A stretch of 60,000 nt of DNA from Strigamia acuminata (Eukaryota; Arthropoda; Chilopoda; Geophilomorpha; Linotaeniidae). Within the stretch, counting starts at the first letter, position 1. The number at the start of each line of letters is the position of its first letter. The position numbers and the translations under genes were made by a program. Shown here piece after piece: positions 9,764-20,143 of this stretch. The notes beneath the pieces were generated by a model. It made no database searches and was not told the DNA's origin. It saw nothing but the letters and a program-made list of their open reading frames with translations. The stretch is from contig OX442314.1 in NCBI GenBank assembly GCA_949358305.1, positions 58,229,369-58,289,368 of the forward strand, written 5' to 3'.

Positions 9764-9869
9764 AAGTGAACGTCGATAAAAATCTTATATAAAAATCTGA
9801 TAAATTTAATCAAAATTATCCCAAAATCTAGTAAATTAAATCAAAAATATCCCAAAATATGTCAAAGTG

Positions 9870-10911
9870 TGTCACGTCGTAGTCGACTTTTTAACAATGG
9901 TTTCGGAAATTTAAGAATTTCCAGGGATTGTAATAACCAGAAAATTTAGGTTCGCAGGCGCTGCAACTCTTAAAACTTTGCCGGGGGTGGTAGCTAGGTT
10001 AAGACAGCGTCTATTCGTGAAATCTGTATTTTATGGGTGCAGGATTCAATTCGGGCGCCGTACAAAATGGCGAACGTTGATACTTCGAATTTAAGACCAA
10101 AATATCGCTCTTCACTAGGGAAAATGTCGTCATATGCTAGGCGTACTTACGAAGAGTATATTTCTTCTCCTGGACACGCGCTAACGTTGGGTGAACGCGC
10201 AAACAGGTACCAAACCGCAGACAACGTCGTCGAACCGTCGATAATGAAATGAATACGCAATTGAGACGAGTATGAGTTCAAAATGTCTAGGCTGAGGAGG
10301 AAGTCACAGTCGTGGCATAAAATGTATTGACGAATTAAGACCGTCGAATACGCCGCTTTTCCAGTAATTCGTACGCAAATAATGGGCAAATAATAAAGGT
10401 TGTGGTTAGATAGCCAACCATGAGAATTCGGGCTGCATAATGACCGTATGCGTTGAGACGCAACATAAATCGCACTTGGAAATCTTCCAGTTAAGACGGA
10501 AGATGTTGACTAGTCGAAGGCGAAAATTATTCTCTCTGTCCAAGTTGTCTTGACAGAACAAGTCACCTCTGATCACATGTCAAAGGCCAAGTCAATTCCC
10601 AATGGGGACCGGGCAGAAAACAGGCGATCAGGGGTGAAATATGCAAATTTAAAGCGCGATTATATCAACTTATTGCAGAATTCTCATGAATTGTCTGGAT
10701 GGGGTGACCAAAACCAGGCCAAATCAAAGATAAATGTCAAAAATAAGGAAAAGAATATAAAATAAAATAATAAATTTAGATTTGGGAAAAATAAAATAAA
10801 TTAAAGGAATTAGAACAATTTCTCAATAAAATTAGGGGAAAACTAAAGGAAAGGCGCAAAATGCGCTCAAAATTTTGAAAATTTCTACTGCTCAAAGTCA
10901 GGACCGTGACA
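9870..10911 (-). repeat. Solo LTR of the E1 family (1042 bp)
   Basis: It begins TGTCACGTCG and ends ACCGTGACA, nearly identical to the E1 LTR over most of its length, but has no internal region attached. AGTG precedes it (9866-9869) and follows it (10912-10915), a 4-bp target duplication. So this looks like a solo LTR left by LTR-LTR recombination rather than part of E1, which lies 106 bp away. It holds an extra segment (about 10228-10404) absent from the E1 LTR. Confidence 0.82.
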
Positions 10912-12095
10912 AGTGCATCAAATTTTTTTCAACACTAATCACAAAATTCTGAAATTTATCCAAATCCACTTCGTTGTTAGTCAACCTGTCACCAACAACA
11001 CCGCTCCTTTTATTTCAACCCTCAAACCCATCCAATGAGCAATTAGAAAATAAATGATTGACATAAAATGCAAATCCCAAAAAATTACTCTAAAAAATCA
11101 TAACCAAAAATCCCTGTATCTTTCCCACAATCCCCTGCAAAACCTCAAAAACGTCGCTAAAACGTTCATGAAATGTGCTGAACGAATTTTTCGGTTGACC
11201 TGTCGGGCGTCGCAAAAAACTCACCAATTTTGGCTATTTTCGCTAAAATTGCATTCGCTAAGTAAACTAATCCGAAAGTTTTGCCCAAATTTGACAAAGT
11301 TTTACAATAATTTTGGATGTCTTATTTCATAAAGGTCTTGAAAATCTTTCTTACTTGTTGAACATTAACTTTATAAGCATATTTTTGGCGCGGATACGCC
11401 GTATCTCCAACGATATAATAGTTGATTTGTGAATGATCAATGGATACCTGAAAAATCAGAGAACAAGTGCACCTGTTATTTAGACTGAATTGAATTTATA
11501 AACAACATTTAACACAGCATTTGCTTTGCTAGTATGTTGACACAAATGCAATTATTAAGTGGTCATCTCAGCCAATTGCGGGAGTCGAAATGGATATTGT
11601 GGCCTGCTCAAAGTGGATTAATTGTTAGTTGAAGCACTCTAATGTGATCTTTACATAAAAGCAACAAGTTATTGGGCCTGTAATCTGTTGACCCTATTTC
11701 TTTGATTCTAAAGGTGCATTTTTGGCAACCGCACGCGATTTTTTAAAAGCTGTCGTCATCCGATTTTACTGGGAAATAAAATGATTTACCTTGGTACCGG
11801 AAATAAAAGGATTAATGAAATAACTAATTTAAACAAATGATTTTAAGTTTAATGATAAAGTTCTTTATTTGCATTAAAATAGTTAATTATTAAATGGGGT
11901 CTTGAATAAATAAATTAAAAAAATAAATTTTGGGCGATGAAGTGATTTAACACTGTTGTGTTCCACCAACAATCAGCTCGCGCCTCACCAGTGAGGTGCA
12001 TCCCATAGTTTGAGAAACGCTGCTCTGGCGAAAAGAGTTTACTAGCTACTAGATTGTGGAATTTTGGGAACAGGAAATCCTAAATGGGTCATTAC

Positions 12096-12130
<35 letters not shown>

Positions 12131-12133
12131 TTA
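12096..12133. repeat. (TTTA)n microsatellite
   Basis: About nine to ten perfect tandem TTTA units. Confidence 0.95.
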
Positions 12134-12211
12134 ATCTCACACTCCAGGAGTAAAGGTTACAGGACATTCATTAGTGCGTTGGAAATATCCCAATTCCCAA
12201 CCCGGTTATAC

Positions 12212-12340
12212 AATTGTTATAACAATGCGCCCTTTTCAAGTTAATTTTGGCTGAAAAATGCCGTTTTGCGTACAATAATGTAGTTATAGCAGTTGTACTT
12301 GTAAATGAACTTGAAAAGAGCGCATTGTTATAACAATTTT
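12212..12340. repeat. Inverted repeat, arms of about 37 bp
   Basis: The left arm (12212-12248) contains TTGTTATAACAATGCGC and CTTTTCAAGTT. The right arm (12303-12340) is its near-perfect reverse complement, around a 54-bp loop. TTGTTATAACAA is itself palindromic. It could be a small MITE; no target duplication was identified. Confidence 0.7.
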
Positions 12341-12596
12341 TCTTCAGATAACCATTGTCCAGTCACTGTAAATTATCGATGTGAAACTAAATACAAAATA
12401 ACAAATTGATTGTGCATTAAATGTGAAATAAGCTTCAAGTTTGGACAATTCTGAATCAAGTTTGAAAGGATTTACAAGAAATTTTTCATTGTAAAATTGG
12501 TCTCTGATAATGCGCGGATCTCTAACAAAACGTGGGTGGGGACTTTATTCTGCCAATAGTGCGCAGGTACACAGGATTTACGCTTGTCTAAATCAC

Positions 12597-13344
12597 CTTA
12601 ACGTGGTCGCATTTTGCTGGGAATTTTAGTTTGATCACCATCTTGTAATTTAAATTTCCATATGGGAACCGCAAAGCTAAATGAAAATGAATTCACACAT
12701 AATGAATGTGTATACGATTTTTGTTGATTTTTTTAACTTACCAATTGAAAGTTGAGCAGTAGGCTGTAAAATAGTTTCATAATTTTGAATTGTCAGATTA
12801 ATGCGTGATTTTCCCTAGAAGGAATTGCTCAATTATTGGTAAATAGAATGAAAGAGAAATGGAGCCTTACCATCGCATAGTGCGCATCAGTTATGTAACT
12901 AGGTACACTCAGATATTTCGCAACGTCGGTAAAATTATATTGTTTACGGAAAGCATAGTAGTTACAGTCTTCGACTGTGTACTTACTGCCAGGCAATTTT
13001 GTTAACATATTGTTAAGTTCCTGTGTTGTAAGTGGGATAATATAAACATTTGGGAAAAGACCATGGGTTTTTTCAATCAAATACGCATCAGTGCTTGTTG
13101 GCTCATCCAGGTAATGCAATATTCGATCTGCAGTTTGGTACACACAAATTGCAACATTGGTAATGAGTAATGTGATAAATAGATAAGATGTGTATTTTTT
13201 CTTGATTGAAATGTTTTTCAGTGTTTTGACGAATGCCGGTGTCTCTGATTGCTCCGCTATGACGGTGCCAACAATGCGTTGCAGTTTTCTTTGCCTGAGT
13301 TGTTGAATTCGGCCAAACGTTCGATGTGATTTGTTGTTGTCCAT
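12597..13344 (-). CDS. DEG/ENaC-type sodium channel, N-terminal exons (partial gene)
   Basis: The ATG at 13344 opens a 158-codon first exon ending at 12871 before a GTAAGG donor. Residues 1-48 are basic and cytosolic. Residues 49-75 (KKYTSYLFITLLITNVAICV and following YQT) form one transmembrane helix, followed by a loop with LDEPTSTDAY and FPNVYIIPL, the pattern found after TM1 in DEG/ENaC channels (FPxVxIC-like). Candidate next exons are 12742-12763 (22 nt, tttacag before, gtaagt after) and 12597-12676 (80 nt, after tttag). Phases agree, giving 34 more codons including Phe-Pro-Ala-Lys-Cys-Asp. The last donor (GTGATT) is weak, and the pore helix and stop lie in exons I could not place. Other DEG/ENaC-like exons in the window belong to separate genes. 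Exon 1 is fairly secure; exons 2-3 are tentative. Confidence 0.6.
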
Positions 13345-13772
13345 TTTGTATAGACGATGTTAACTAGAATAGAACAATAATCTGCGGTTTAAATACTAGA
13401 ATGTATGATTACTTATTTCTCACAAACATTTTGTAAAAGGAGATCTGGGCGGGCAATTCAGATACCCAAGTAACATCCGAAGGAATATTCGGGGCCTAAT
13501 ATTGCATGAATATGACAAAGATTTGAATCTGGTTCACTTTAACGACCACATTTTAGCGACTCCATTTTAGCGACGCTGCAATAGCTAAAATGGCCTGAGC
13601 GCTAAAGTTGTCACGATTAATTCTGGATGGAATAATTAATTCTAACAATATCGCGCAAAAGCTAATTTGGCGCAATAGGTTTGGACAATTGTCTCTTTCA
13701 AATGTGGACATCCGGAGACTCAAAGAATGATAAATAATAGATAGATAATGATAAACTAGGAAGTAATTTGGA
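13345..13772. other. Upstream region of the DEG/ENaC gene
   Basis: 428 bases upstream of the ATG, AT-rich. No promoter element can be called with confidence. Confidence 0.4.
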
Positions 13773-14309
13773 CACAATAGGTGCATTCAAAGTTAAAATC
13801 CAAATTTGACTTATCATAATCTGAATTATCAATAATTCATATAAGTCATTTGGCTAAACTCCATACAAAGTGAACAATTATTTGGCTGATGTGGCTGAAA
13901 TATCTTACCAGTCACAGGAAATGATGTAATTTACATCACTGAAAAGATAATTCAATTGCAATAAGTGGCCTATTGATAAGTCACTCCAATCATGACTTAT
14001 CAATAAGTGGCTGATGGAAAAATTCCTCCAATCATGGCTGAGCACATGAATTATTTGGCCACTGGAATAAGTCATTCAAGATGGATGCCCCCAGTCAGTC
14101 TATAATGAAAAGAGGAATCCAGCAAGAAACTGGTCAAGGACTCAAAAAATGAGCAGTGCTCATTACCTAGCTGAACAGCCATACTTAGGCAAATGCAAGG
14201 TTAGTAATTGCTGACATTTTTAAACACAAATTTATGTTTTCGAGCGCACGCCGATCGTACGATTGCCAGGACCGCACATTTCCGACACGTTCGCGGCGTC
14301 AACCGCTAA

Positions 14310-14395
14310 TCGACGAGGAACGTCGCACGGACGTTCGCGGACAACGAGGAACGTCGCACGAACGTTCGCGAACAACGAGGAACGTGCAGCACAGA
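14310..14395. repeat. Tandem array of about 30-bp units
   Basis: Two and a half units built on ACGAGGAACGTCGCAC and ACGTTCGCG. GC-rich compared with its surroundings. Overlapping frames on both strands here are low-complexity artefacts. Confidence 0.75.
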
Positions 14396-14494
14396 AAGCG
14401 CCCAGACGACGATTTGTACCATTTGGACTCGTGCGAGGCATTTTTGAACGTTTTGCATGTTTTTGGACGTTTTTTGGACCCAAATTTCGAGAGG

Positions 14495-14675
14495 AAAACA
14501 CACGTGAAGTGTGGGAATCGATTTGGACACCATAGACCAGCGAAAATTGCGAATTTCGGACATTTTGACCAGAAAAAAACACGTGAAGTGTGTGGATTGT
14601 TTCGGATATTTCAACCAGTAGAATTATGGATATTTTGGACCAGATTTTCAAGGAAAAGCACGTGAAGTGCACCAG
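14495..14675. repeat. Three spaced CACGTGAAGTG repeats
   Basis: CACGTGAAGTG occurs three times at roughly 70-75-bp spacing, each within a diverged unit containing TTTTGGACCAG or similar. The core is an E-box (CACGTG). It is probably a decayed minisatellite; the motif's conservation against a diverged background is notable. Confidence 0.7.
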
Positions 14676-15254
14676 ATGACTTCACAAACCTTTCAACTTC
14701 TTGAAAACATCATTTTTGAAGATTTTCTTGATTTATTTGAATTTTTGAATTTTTTTTTAAATTTTTTTTTGAATTTATTCATTGAATATTATTGTAAACT
14801 AGCTTAGTGTTGTGTTAGCATTTTACTAACCTAATTATAAGAGCGCTACTAACCTGCAAACATTGAACCTCGTTTGCATGTAATTTATGTTTTGAGCATT
14901 TCCACTGGGCAGTGGATTTTTTTTTAGTGAAAATAGTACTTTTTCAACATTAATATTTTTATTTTTATAAAGAGTTAATTTTTCAGTAAATATATTGGAT
15001 TAAATTAAATTAAATTAAATAAATTAAATAAAATATGTTTTTTTTTTGTGAATATATTAAAGTAAGTTAATTTTTTTGTGAACATATTAAATCAATATTT
15101 TTTAAATAAATGAATGTTTTTCTGTAAATATCAAAAAATACATGAGTGCTATTTAGTAAATATTTTTTTAAAAAAATGCATGCTTTTTAACAGATTTTAA
15201 AACATATTTTTTATATATGTAAAAATGGATAAAATAAATCATTAAAAACTAGTA

Positions 15255-15600
15255 GGTAAAAATCATGAAAAACTGGGTGAAAATCGTAAAAAATCGTGAA
15301 AAACAAGATAAAAATTGTGAAAAACTCGGTAAATATCGTGTAAAATCGTGAAAAACGATAAAAATCATGTAAAATCGTGAAAAACTGGGTAAAAATCGTG
15401 TAAAATAATGAAAAACCGGGTAAAAATCGTGTAAAATCATGAAAAACTGGGTGAAAAAGGTAAAAATCGTGACAAACTGGGTAAAAATCGTGAAAGCCTC
15501 AGTAAAAATCGTCAAAAACTGTGTAAAAATCGTCAAAAACTGTGTAAAAATCGTCAAAAATCGTCAAAAACTGGGTGAAAAGTCTTGAAAAGCTTGTAAA
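15255..15600. repeat. Minisatellite built on AAAAATCGTGAAAAACTGGGT
   Basis: About 17 imperfect units of roughly 20 bp alternating AAAAATCGTG and AAAAACTGGGT, with variants. The 102-codon minus frame across it is a Phe/Thr/Ile repeat and not a gene. Confidence 0.85.
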
Positions 15601-15758
15601 AAATCATGAAAATAAGCAGATTATGATTTTTCAAATTTCGATTATCATCTGATGATGTAAATTGCATCATTTCCTGTGACTGTTAAGTCAAATTAGTCAA
15701 ATCAGTCAAATCAGTCATTTCAGACAAATAATTCATTTGACTTTGAATGCACCTATTG

Positions 15759-16276
15759 AAAGGTAAAACAGATAACAAACTGAGTGAGCATTTCTTGTTG
15801 TTGGAAAATTGGTAAATTACGTGTGTTTTCCATCTTTGCCCTGAGATGAGAAATAAGCAGGACCAGCAGTTTTGCCTAAACTTTCCTCTCTACTTCTCTA
15901 AACAAAGTAGATGCTTTATTACCATGTAACTTGACCAACTGTCACTAGGGGAAAAAGATGGAAGCTGCATGCTGCTTTGTACCTTGTATTATTGGCAATA
16001 CAATGTACTATTTCGATGCAATAAAGCCTGCATGATTTCCTTGTGGTGTTAATACACCACAGTGTGCATTACTCTTTCCTTGTTGTCATTGTAAAAAGCA
16101 TACACGCTTGATGTATTCTTGCGTACGACACTCTCCCTTTGCCATATTGTTTTAAATGCGAGTAGACATACTTTTTCTCGTTACTGGAGACGTCCTTCTT
16201 TATTCCTCTCAAGTTGTTGCAATTAAAATACTAAATGATAAGATCGTATCTGCTTGAATGCGATTGAGATAATTAA
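15759..16276. other. Host DNA, no gene seen
   Basis: AT-rich sequence with no frame, splice pattern or repeat I can support. Confidence 0.4.
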
Positions 16277-16707
16277 CCCTTCCAACCCAAAAGAATTGGC
16301 CTCCCATCTCTCCCTAAAATGGGCATTTTTTGACCCAGATTCTGCGCATGCGCAAAATCCGGGTTTTAGGGAACTCCTAACATCTAGCGAATGGGGTTAG
16401 ATTGACTATTTATGTAGTGAACGCCATATGGACGTGGTGGACATGATTGACATTAGCGGAGCCTGCTGATGATCATAATTTTTGTCGTTTGGACTTCTAA
16501 GATGGGTCTTTTTTGACCCAGTTAAACTTTGGGTTCAAATTATAGAAAAACTTAAAAAATTAAAAAAAATTTTACTATGGTATAGTGTCTGGTGATGTTT
16601 CAAAGGAATAGTCACCAAAAATCAGATAAAAAAAAAATTATTTCTTATAAAAATAATGATTTTTTTAAAACAGGGTCACAAAATGACCCATTTCAGGGTT
16701 GGAAGGG
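16277..16707. mobile_element. piggyBac-like MITE (431 bp)
   Basis: It is bounded on both sides by TTAA (16273-16276 and 16708-16711), the exact target of piggyBac transposases. It has perfect 12-bp terminal inverted repeats CCCTTCCAACCC. Internal GGG(C/T)CATTTT and TGACCC motifs continue the inverted symmetry. There is no coding capacity. Confidence 0.85.
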
Positions 16708-16847
16708 TTAAGTACAAGATTTATTTTGTAAGAGAATTTATCACTATACAAAGTCAACCGGACCATTCAAATGTGAATGTCATGCATTATGTTGCGTTTA
16801 AAATACCCGCAAACGATGGCGCCATAAGCAAGATTACAGATTATAGA

Positions 16848-17135
16848 TTAAAATTCTTGCCACCAAAGTAATTTGCCATAAAGACTTTTTACAACTCTGC
16901 TTACGTAGTTATTCTTTCCTATTGCAAATCTTTTTGGTTGCTCCATAAATATCCTCTCTTTCAGCAAGTATGTTGTTTTAACGTCGTATTGATCTAGCAA
17001 CAGGTTCTGTTTAGCTGCCATGTCCAGTAATATTCTTAGCGATTCTATTCGCACTTGGTGACACACAATGGCAAACTTCACCATCATCAGCGGGAAATTG
17101 TACAAAAAAATGTACTGGGCTTAAGTAAGTACAGG
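16848..17135 (-). pseudogene. Copia reverse transcriptase fragment (dead)
   Basis: The minus strand encodes RIESLRILLDMAAKQ, then QYDVKTTYL, IFMEQPKRFA and KSLYGK. These match the Copia RT region that reads RVESLRIIL ... FDIKTAYL ... IFMEQPEGY ... RSLYGLRQS in the intact copy at 37840-38040. A frame change near 17100 separates it from an SPV segment that continues the family pattern. Only about 95 residues survive, with no LTRs nearby. It is an old relic. Confidence 0.8.
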
Positions 17136-17170
17136 TATAGAGTTTAACAAATATCATGGCAAGGGAATAC

Positions 17171-17404
17171 CGTATTTTACCGATTAAGAGTCGCCCTCGA
17201 ATTGTAGCCGCCCTTGAATAGTAGCCGCAGCTGATACACCAAGAACACCGTATTTTTGCAGTAGCCGTATTGTTTCCGTATTTAATCTCATGACGCTCAG
17301 ACTTCGTTTGTTACATTAAACAAATGTAACAAACGAAAAACCGAAATTAAAATTGCTGACAAAAATGGCAGTTTTGAATAAGAGCCGCAGCTCGATAAAA
17401 TACG
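17171..17404. mobile_element. Short MITE with CGTATTTTAYCGA ends
   Basis: CGTATTTTACCGA at 17171-17183 is matched by its inverted near-copy at 17392-17404 (one mismatch). Both ends continue into GAATAG/GAATAA and AGCCGC blocks. It is a 234-bp element with no coding capacity. No target duplication was confirmed. Confidence 0.55.
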
Positions 17405-17564
17405 ATGTATGCTCTAGCAAGATTACTGGATTAACCACTGCCCCAATAGGGACATTGGTCTCCAGAATCCCTCCAATCTCTGAAGACAGGATCTGGATGC
17501 TCAGAACACTTTCCTCATTACTGGAACTCCAGGTATTCAACAGGAACTGGATACACAGGACAAA

Positions 17565-17700
17565 TATAAAATAAAAACATTTACTTTACTGCTAAAAATA
17601 AATACAAAATAAAAGTAAAAATTTTCACAGACAACAGGATTTGAACCTGTGTGAAAAGATTCCTGATCCATTGCCTTAACCACTGGGCCACCACTACACA
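17565..17700 (-). mobile_element. tRNA-derived SINE
   Basis: On the minus strand a pol III A box (TGGCCCAGTGG, 17680-17690) and B box (GGTTCAAATCC, 17637-17647) lie 33 bp apart within a tRNA-like head that most resembles a serine tRNA. It is followed by an AT-rich tail. The anticodon stem does not pair, so it is not a functional tRNA gene. Confidence 0.65.
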
Positions 17701-18477
17701 CTATTGTTGCCTTCATGCAGGCAGTCATGTTGGTGAACAAAGTTGTGATGTCATATATCATGTGATATCAAATTACCTGGGTTCCAGAGTAAGGTTTGAA
17801 CAGGCTAATCACCAAGTGTAGTGCTACACTTGACCTTTTTACTCAAAAAATAAGAAAATAGTGTTTCAACACACAGTAAAGAATCCTGTGTGTTGTAACT
17901 GTTTGTAACAATGTGAGAGAGCGTTGCATTTAAATATTTGAAAGAAACATTGCTCAAGTCATGTGAATACTTTATTTAACAATAATTTTAACAATTGTGA
18001 GGGACACACTCCTGCGGTCTCCTTGTCAGTAGTGTGATGTTGGTCCCACCACAGCCTCCATGAGTGGCCACATGGGCCGAGGTTATTACGGCAAAACAGT
18101 AAAGCCCACCAACTCCTTCACCCATGGGGATAACCTCCCAGTCGGTTGCTGTGTGGCGTGCCCAAGAGGCACAGCTAGCAAGTGGGTTAAACAAGGAAAC
18201 TCCGTCCCCTAGTCAACAGATTACAGGTCACCAATTTTTCAATTCTTGTGAACTTTTAAGATGTCAAATTTTTTGATTAGCTTTCTGTACTTACAGTTTG
18301 AAGTTGCGATTAATGGAATTGCGGCACTTGATCTGTTCGAATTGCCACTGCAATACAGTATATTGATGTCGTGTCTGTTCAAAGAGTAATTTAAAATTAA
18401 TGACAACTTGAATAATTTATCACAAAGACTTGATTATTACTAATCATCAATTGAATGTCAGAAAACCAACCATTAAA
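17701..18477. other. Host DNA, no recognised gene
   Basis: A GC-richer island at 17988-18194 encodes, on the minus strand, 68 residues rich in Cys and Gly that I do not recognise. It has no clear splice context. The rest is AT-rich and featureless. Confidence 0.4.
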
Positions 18478-19437
18478 ATGTTTTAAAAGACGTTTGATTC
18501 TTATATCCTCATACTAGCTTGCAGGTGGTAACAAAATCTTCATACTCTGTATTTTAATGTAACAATAATTGCATTTACACAAAAGTTTTATGTAAATGTG
18601 AACTGTGTTTCAATTATAGATCATTTGTCAGTAAAATGACACTGGAAAGGCTGTTTTGAGCACAAAAACAAGGGTGAAATGGCAAAGTTGCACATTGACC
18701 AGAACTAAATGGCAGATTTGTGCCCTGGTAACATGTGCTAGGCTAGCAGCAGGCAAAATGTCAGATACAATAGAGCTTTTGGGCTCGTCTTGTACTATTT
18801 TTATGTGTCTTACAATTACACAGGAATCAGATCACCACTAGCAGAGAAAAATAAAAATTGACCATTTGATCATCACATGAAAAACACAATGTTCTAGATG
18901 TATTAATGTACTTTGTCACATTTTTGATAAAAAAAAATCAATTTAGATGTAGGAGAAGCGATTGGCATGACTGGAAGTTGATGATGATGATGTGCAAATA
19001 GGTGAAAAAATGATTGGCAGTTTTGTGGCACATTTGGATGGAATTTGCAGGTCATGATGAACCAGATATCAAGTTTTTTCAGAGATTATATAAACTCACT
19101 CTCCTGTATTAGTATGATAAAAGATGAAATTCAAATATATACTGCTATTCTTAACGGGAATACTACATGTTCTAAAAAAAATGCCCCGGTCAACGTACAA
19201 CTTTGCAATTCCAGTCATGTTTTACTGCTGAAAATAGCCTTTCTTTGTGCCATTTTACATACAAATGATCTATAATTGAAATGTTTTATGCTATTTTGAC
19301 TAGCAAGATCACATTTACATAAAACTTTTATGTAAATGTAAATATTCTTACATTAAAATACAGAGTACTTGAAGATTTTTATACTATGTGCAAGCTAGTA
19401 TGAGGATATATGAATCAAATGTTATTTTGAAATATGC
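18478..19437. mobile_element. Foldback element with inverted arms of about 230 bp
   Basis: The left arm (about 18478-18705) and right arm (about 19190-19437) are diverged reverse complements. Examples are ATATCCTCATACTAGCTTGC, ACTCTGTATTTTAATGTAA, AAAAGTTTTATGTAAATGTG and ATTATAGATCATTTGT, each found inverted on the other side. The interior (about 480 bp) has no transposase. It could form a long hairpin. No target duplication is certain. Confidence 0.8.
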
Positions 19438-19610
19438 TTCTATATTTATTATTTTAAGCCAGATTGGCATGAGATTTTGTTTCTTCAGATGTATCTTTTT
19501 AACTGCTTAAAAATTTAAGGTTTAATTAAAACTGGATTTAATTTGAGGTCAATCCAAATATTTTATTTCTATCACTTTCACACGAGTATGACGATACATG
19601 GAATTAACTT

Positions 19611-20143
19611 TTAGATATCGATGCCCTCGAGACGCCATGGATCACACAGAGCCTCACTGAGAAACCAGATCGACAGATGTTAGAAAAGTGGAAATTAGGA
19701 AACATTGAAATAATGGAAAGAGGAGCCGGAAGTTGCAAAGGTGGAATCGGTATTCTGATAGGGGCAGACAACTTTTGGTGCTTGTTGACTGGATGGCAAG
19801 AACGATTGGGAGAAAGTTTGATGGCACCAGAAAGCAGAAACCATATTCGGATGGTCCCTCGACGGTTGCTCCCCAAGACAGTAACGCGTAATTGCGTCAT
19901 TAGTTCAGGTTAACCAAACTGCCGTTGCAGACAAACAACTTGGCAGAAAAGTTCTGTACACTCAAATTGATAGGAATGCGCATGAGTCCGTCGAACAATT
20001 GGAAAACGAAGAAAAAACGACAATTTGGTTCAAGACGAACATTGAGTGGAAAAACGACCGCTATGAAGTAGGACTCCCATGGAAGGCGGACGCGAAGGAA
20101 TTCGACGACAATAGGGAACAAGCAAAACGACAATTTTAGGGTC
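19611..20143 (+). pseudogene. BEL/Pao retrotransposon pol fragment (dead)
   Basis: The segment around 19628-19860 encodes DALETPWITQSL, then GGIGILIGADNFW and TGWQER, matching the BEL/Pao aspartic protease region (LIGADYYW-type). About 150 bp on, IWFKTNIEWKNDRYEVGLPW matches the start of BEL/Pao reverse transcriptase (RYEVxLPWK). Frame changes and stops lie between the two blocks. No LTRs were identified nearby. Confidence 0.72.

Larger units (their letters stand above)
10916..12596. other. AT-rich host DNA without recognised gene
   Basis: No convincing exon is seen. The stretch 11943-12032, read on the minus strand, contains GCGTTTCTCAAACTATGGG followed by a GAGGCGCG segment, which resembles a hAT-type transposon end; no partner end was found. 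A tetranucleotide array and an inverted repeat are listed separately. Confidence 0.5.
13773..15758. mobile_element. Non-autonomous inverted-repeat element, about 2.0 kb
   Basis: The left end CAATAGGTGCATTCAAAGT is exactly the reverse complement of the right end (15740-15758). Further inside, CAGTCACAGGAAATGATG plus a short AATTTACATCA segment (13911-13941) recurs inverted at 15651-15683. The terminal arms are therefore about 110-170 bp and imperfect. No clear target duplication is visible. The interior holds no transposase, only tandem arrays (listed separately). The superfamily is unassigned. Confidence 0.7.

Noticed and set aside
14232-14672. Overlapping frames of about 145 codons on both strands
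   Set aside because: They follow GC-rich tandem repeats; both strands are open for compositional reasons.
15249-15557. 102-codon minus frame rich in Phe, Thr, Ile
   Set aside because: It is a translation of a 20-bp minisatellite.
15255-15600. CRISPR-like regular repeats
   Set aside because: Units are contiguous and degenerate with no unique spacers, and the DNA is eukaryotic.
17616-17695. tRNA gene on the minus strand
   Set aside because: A and B boxes are good but the anticodon stem does not pair, and an AT-rich tail follows. SINE is the better reading.
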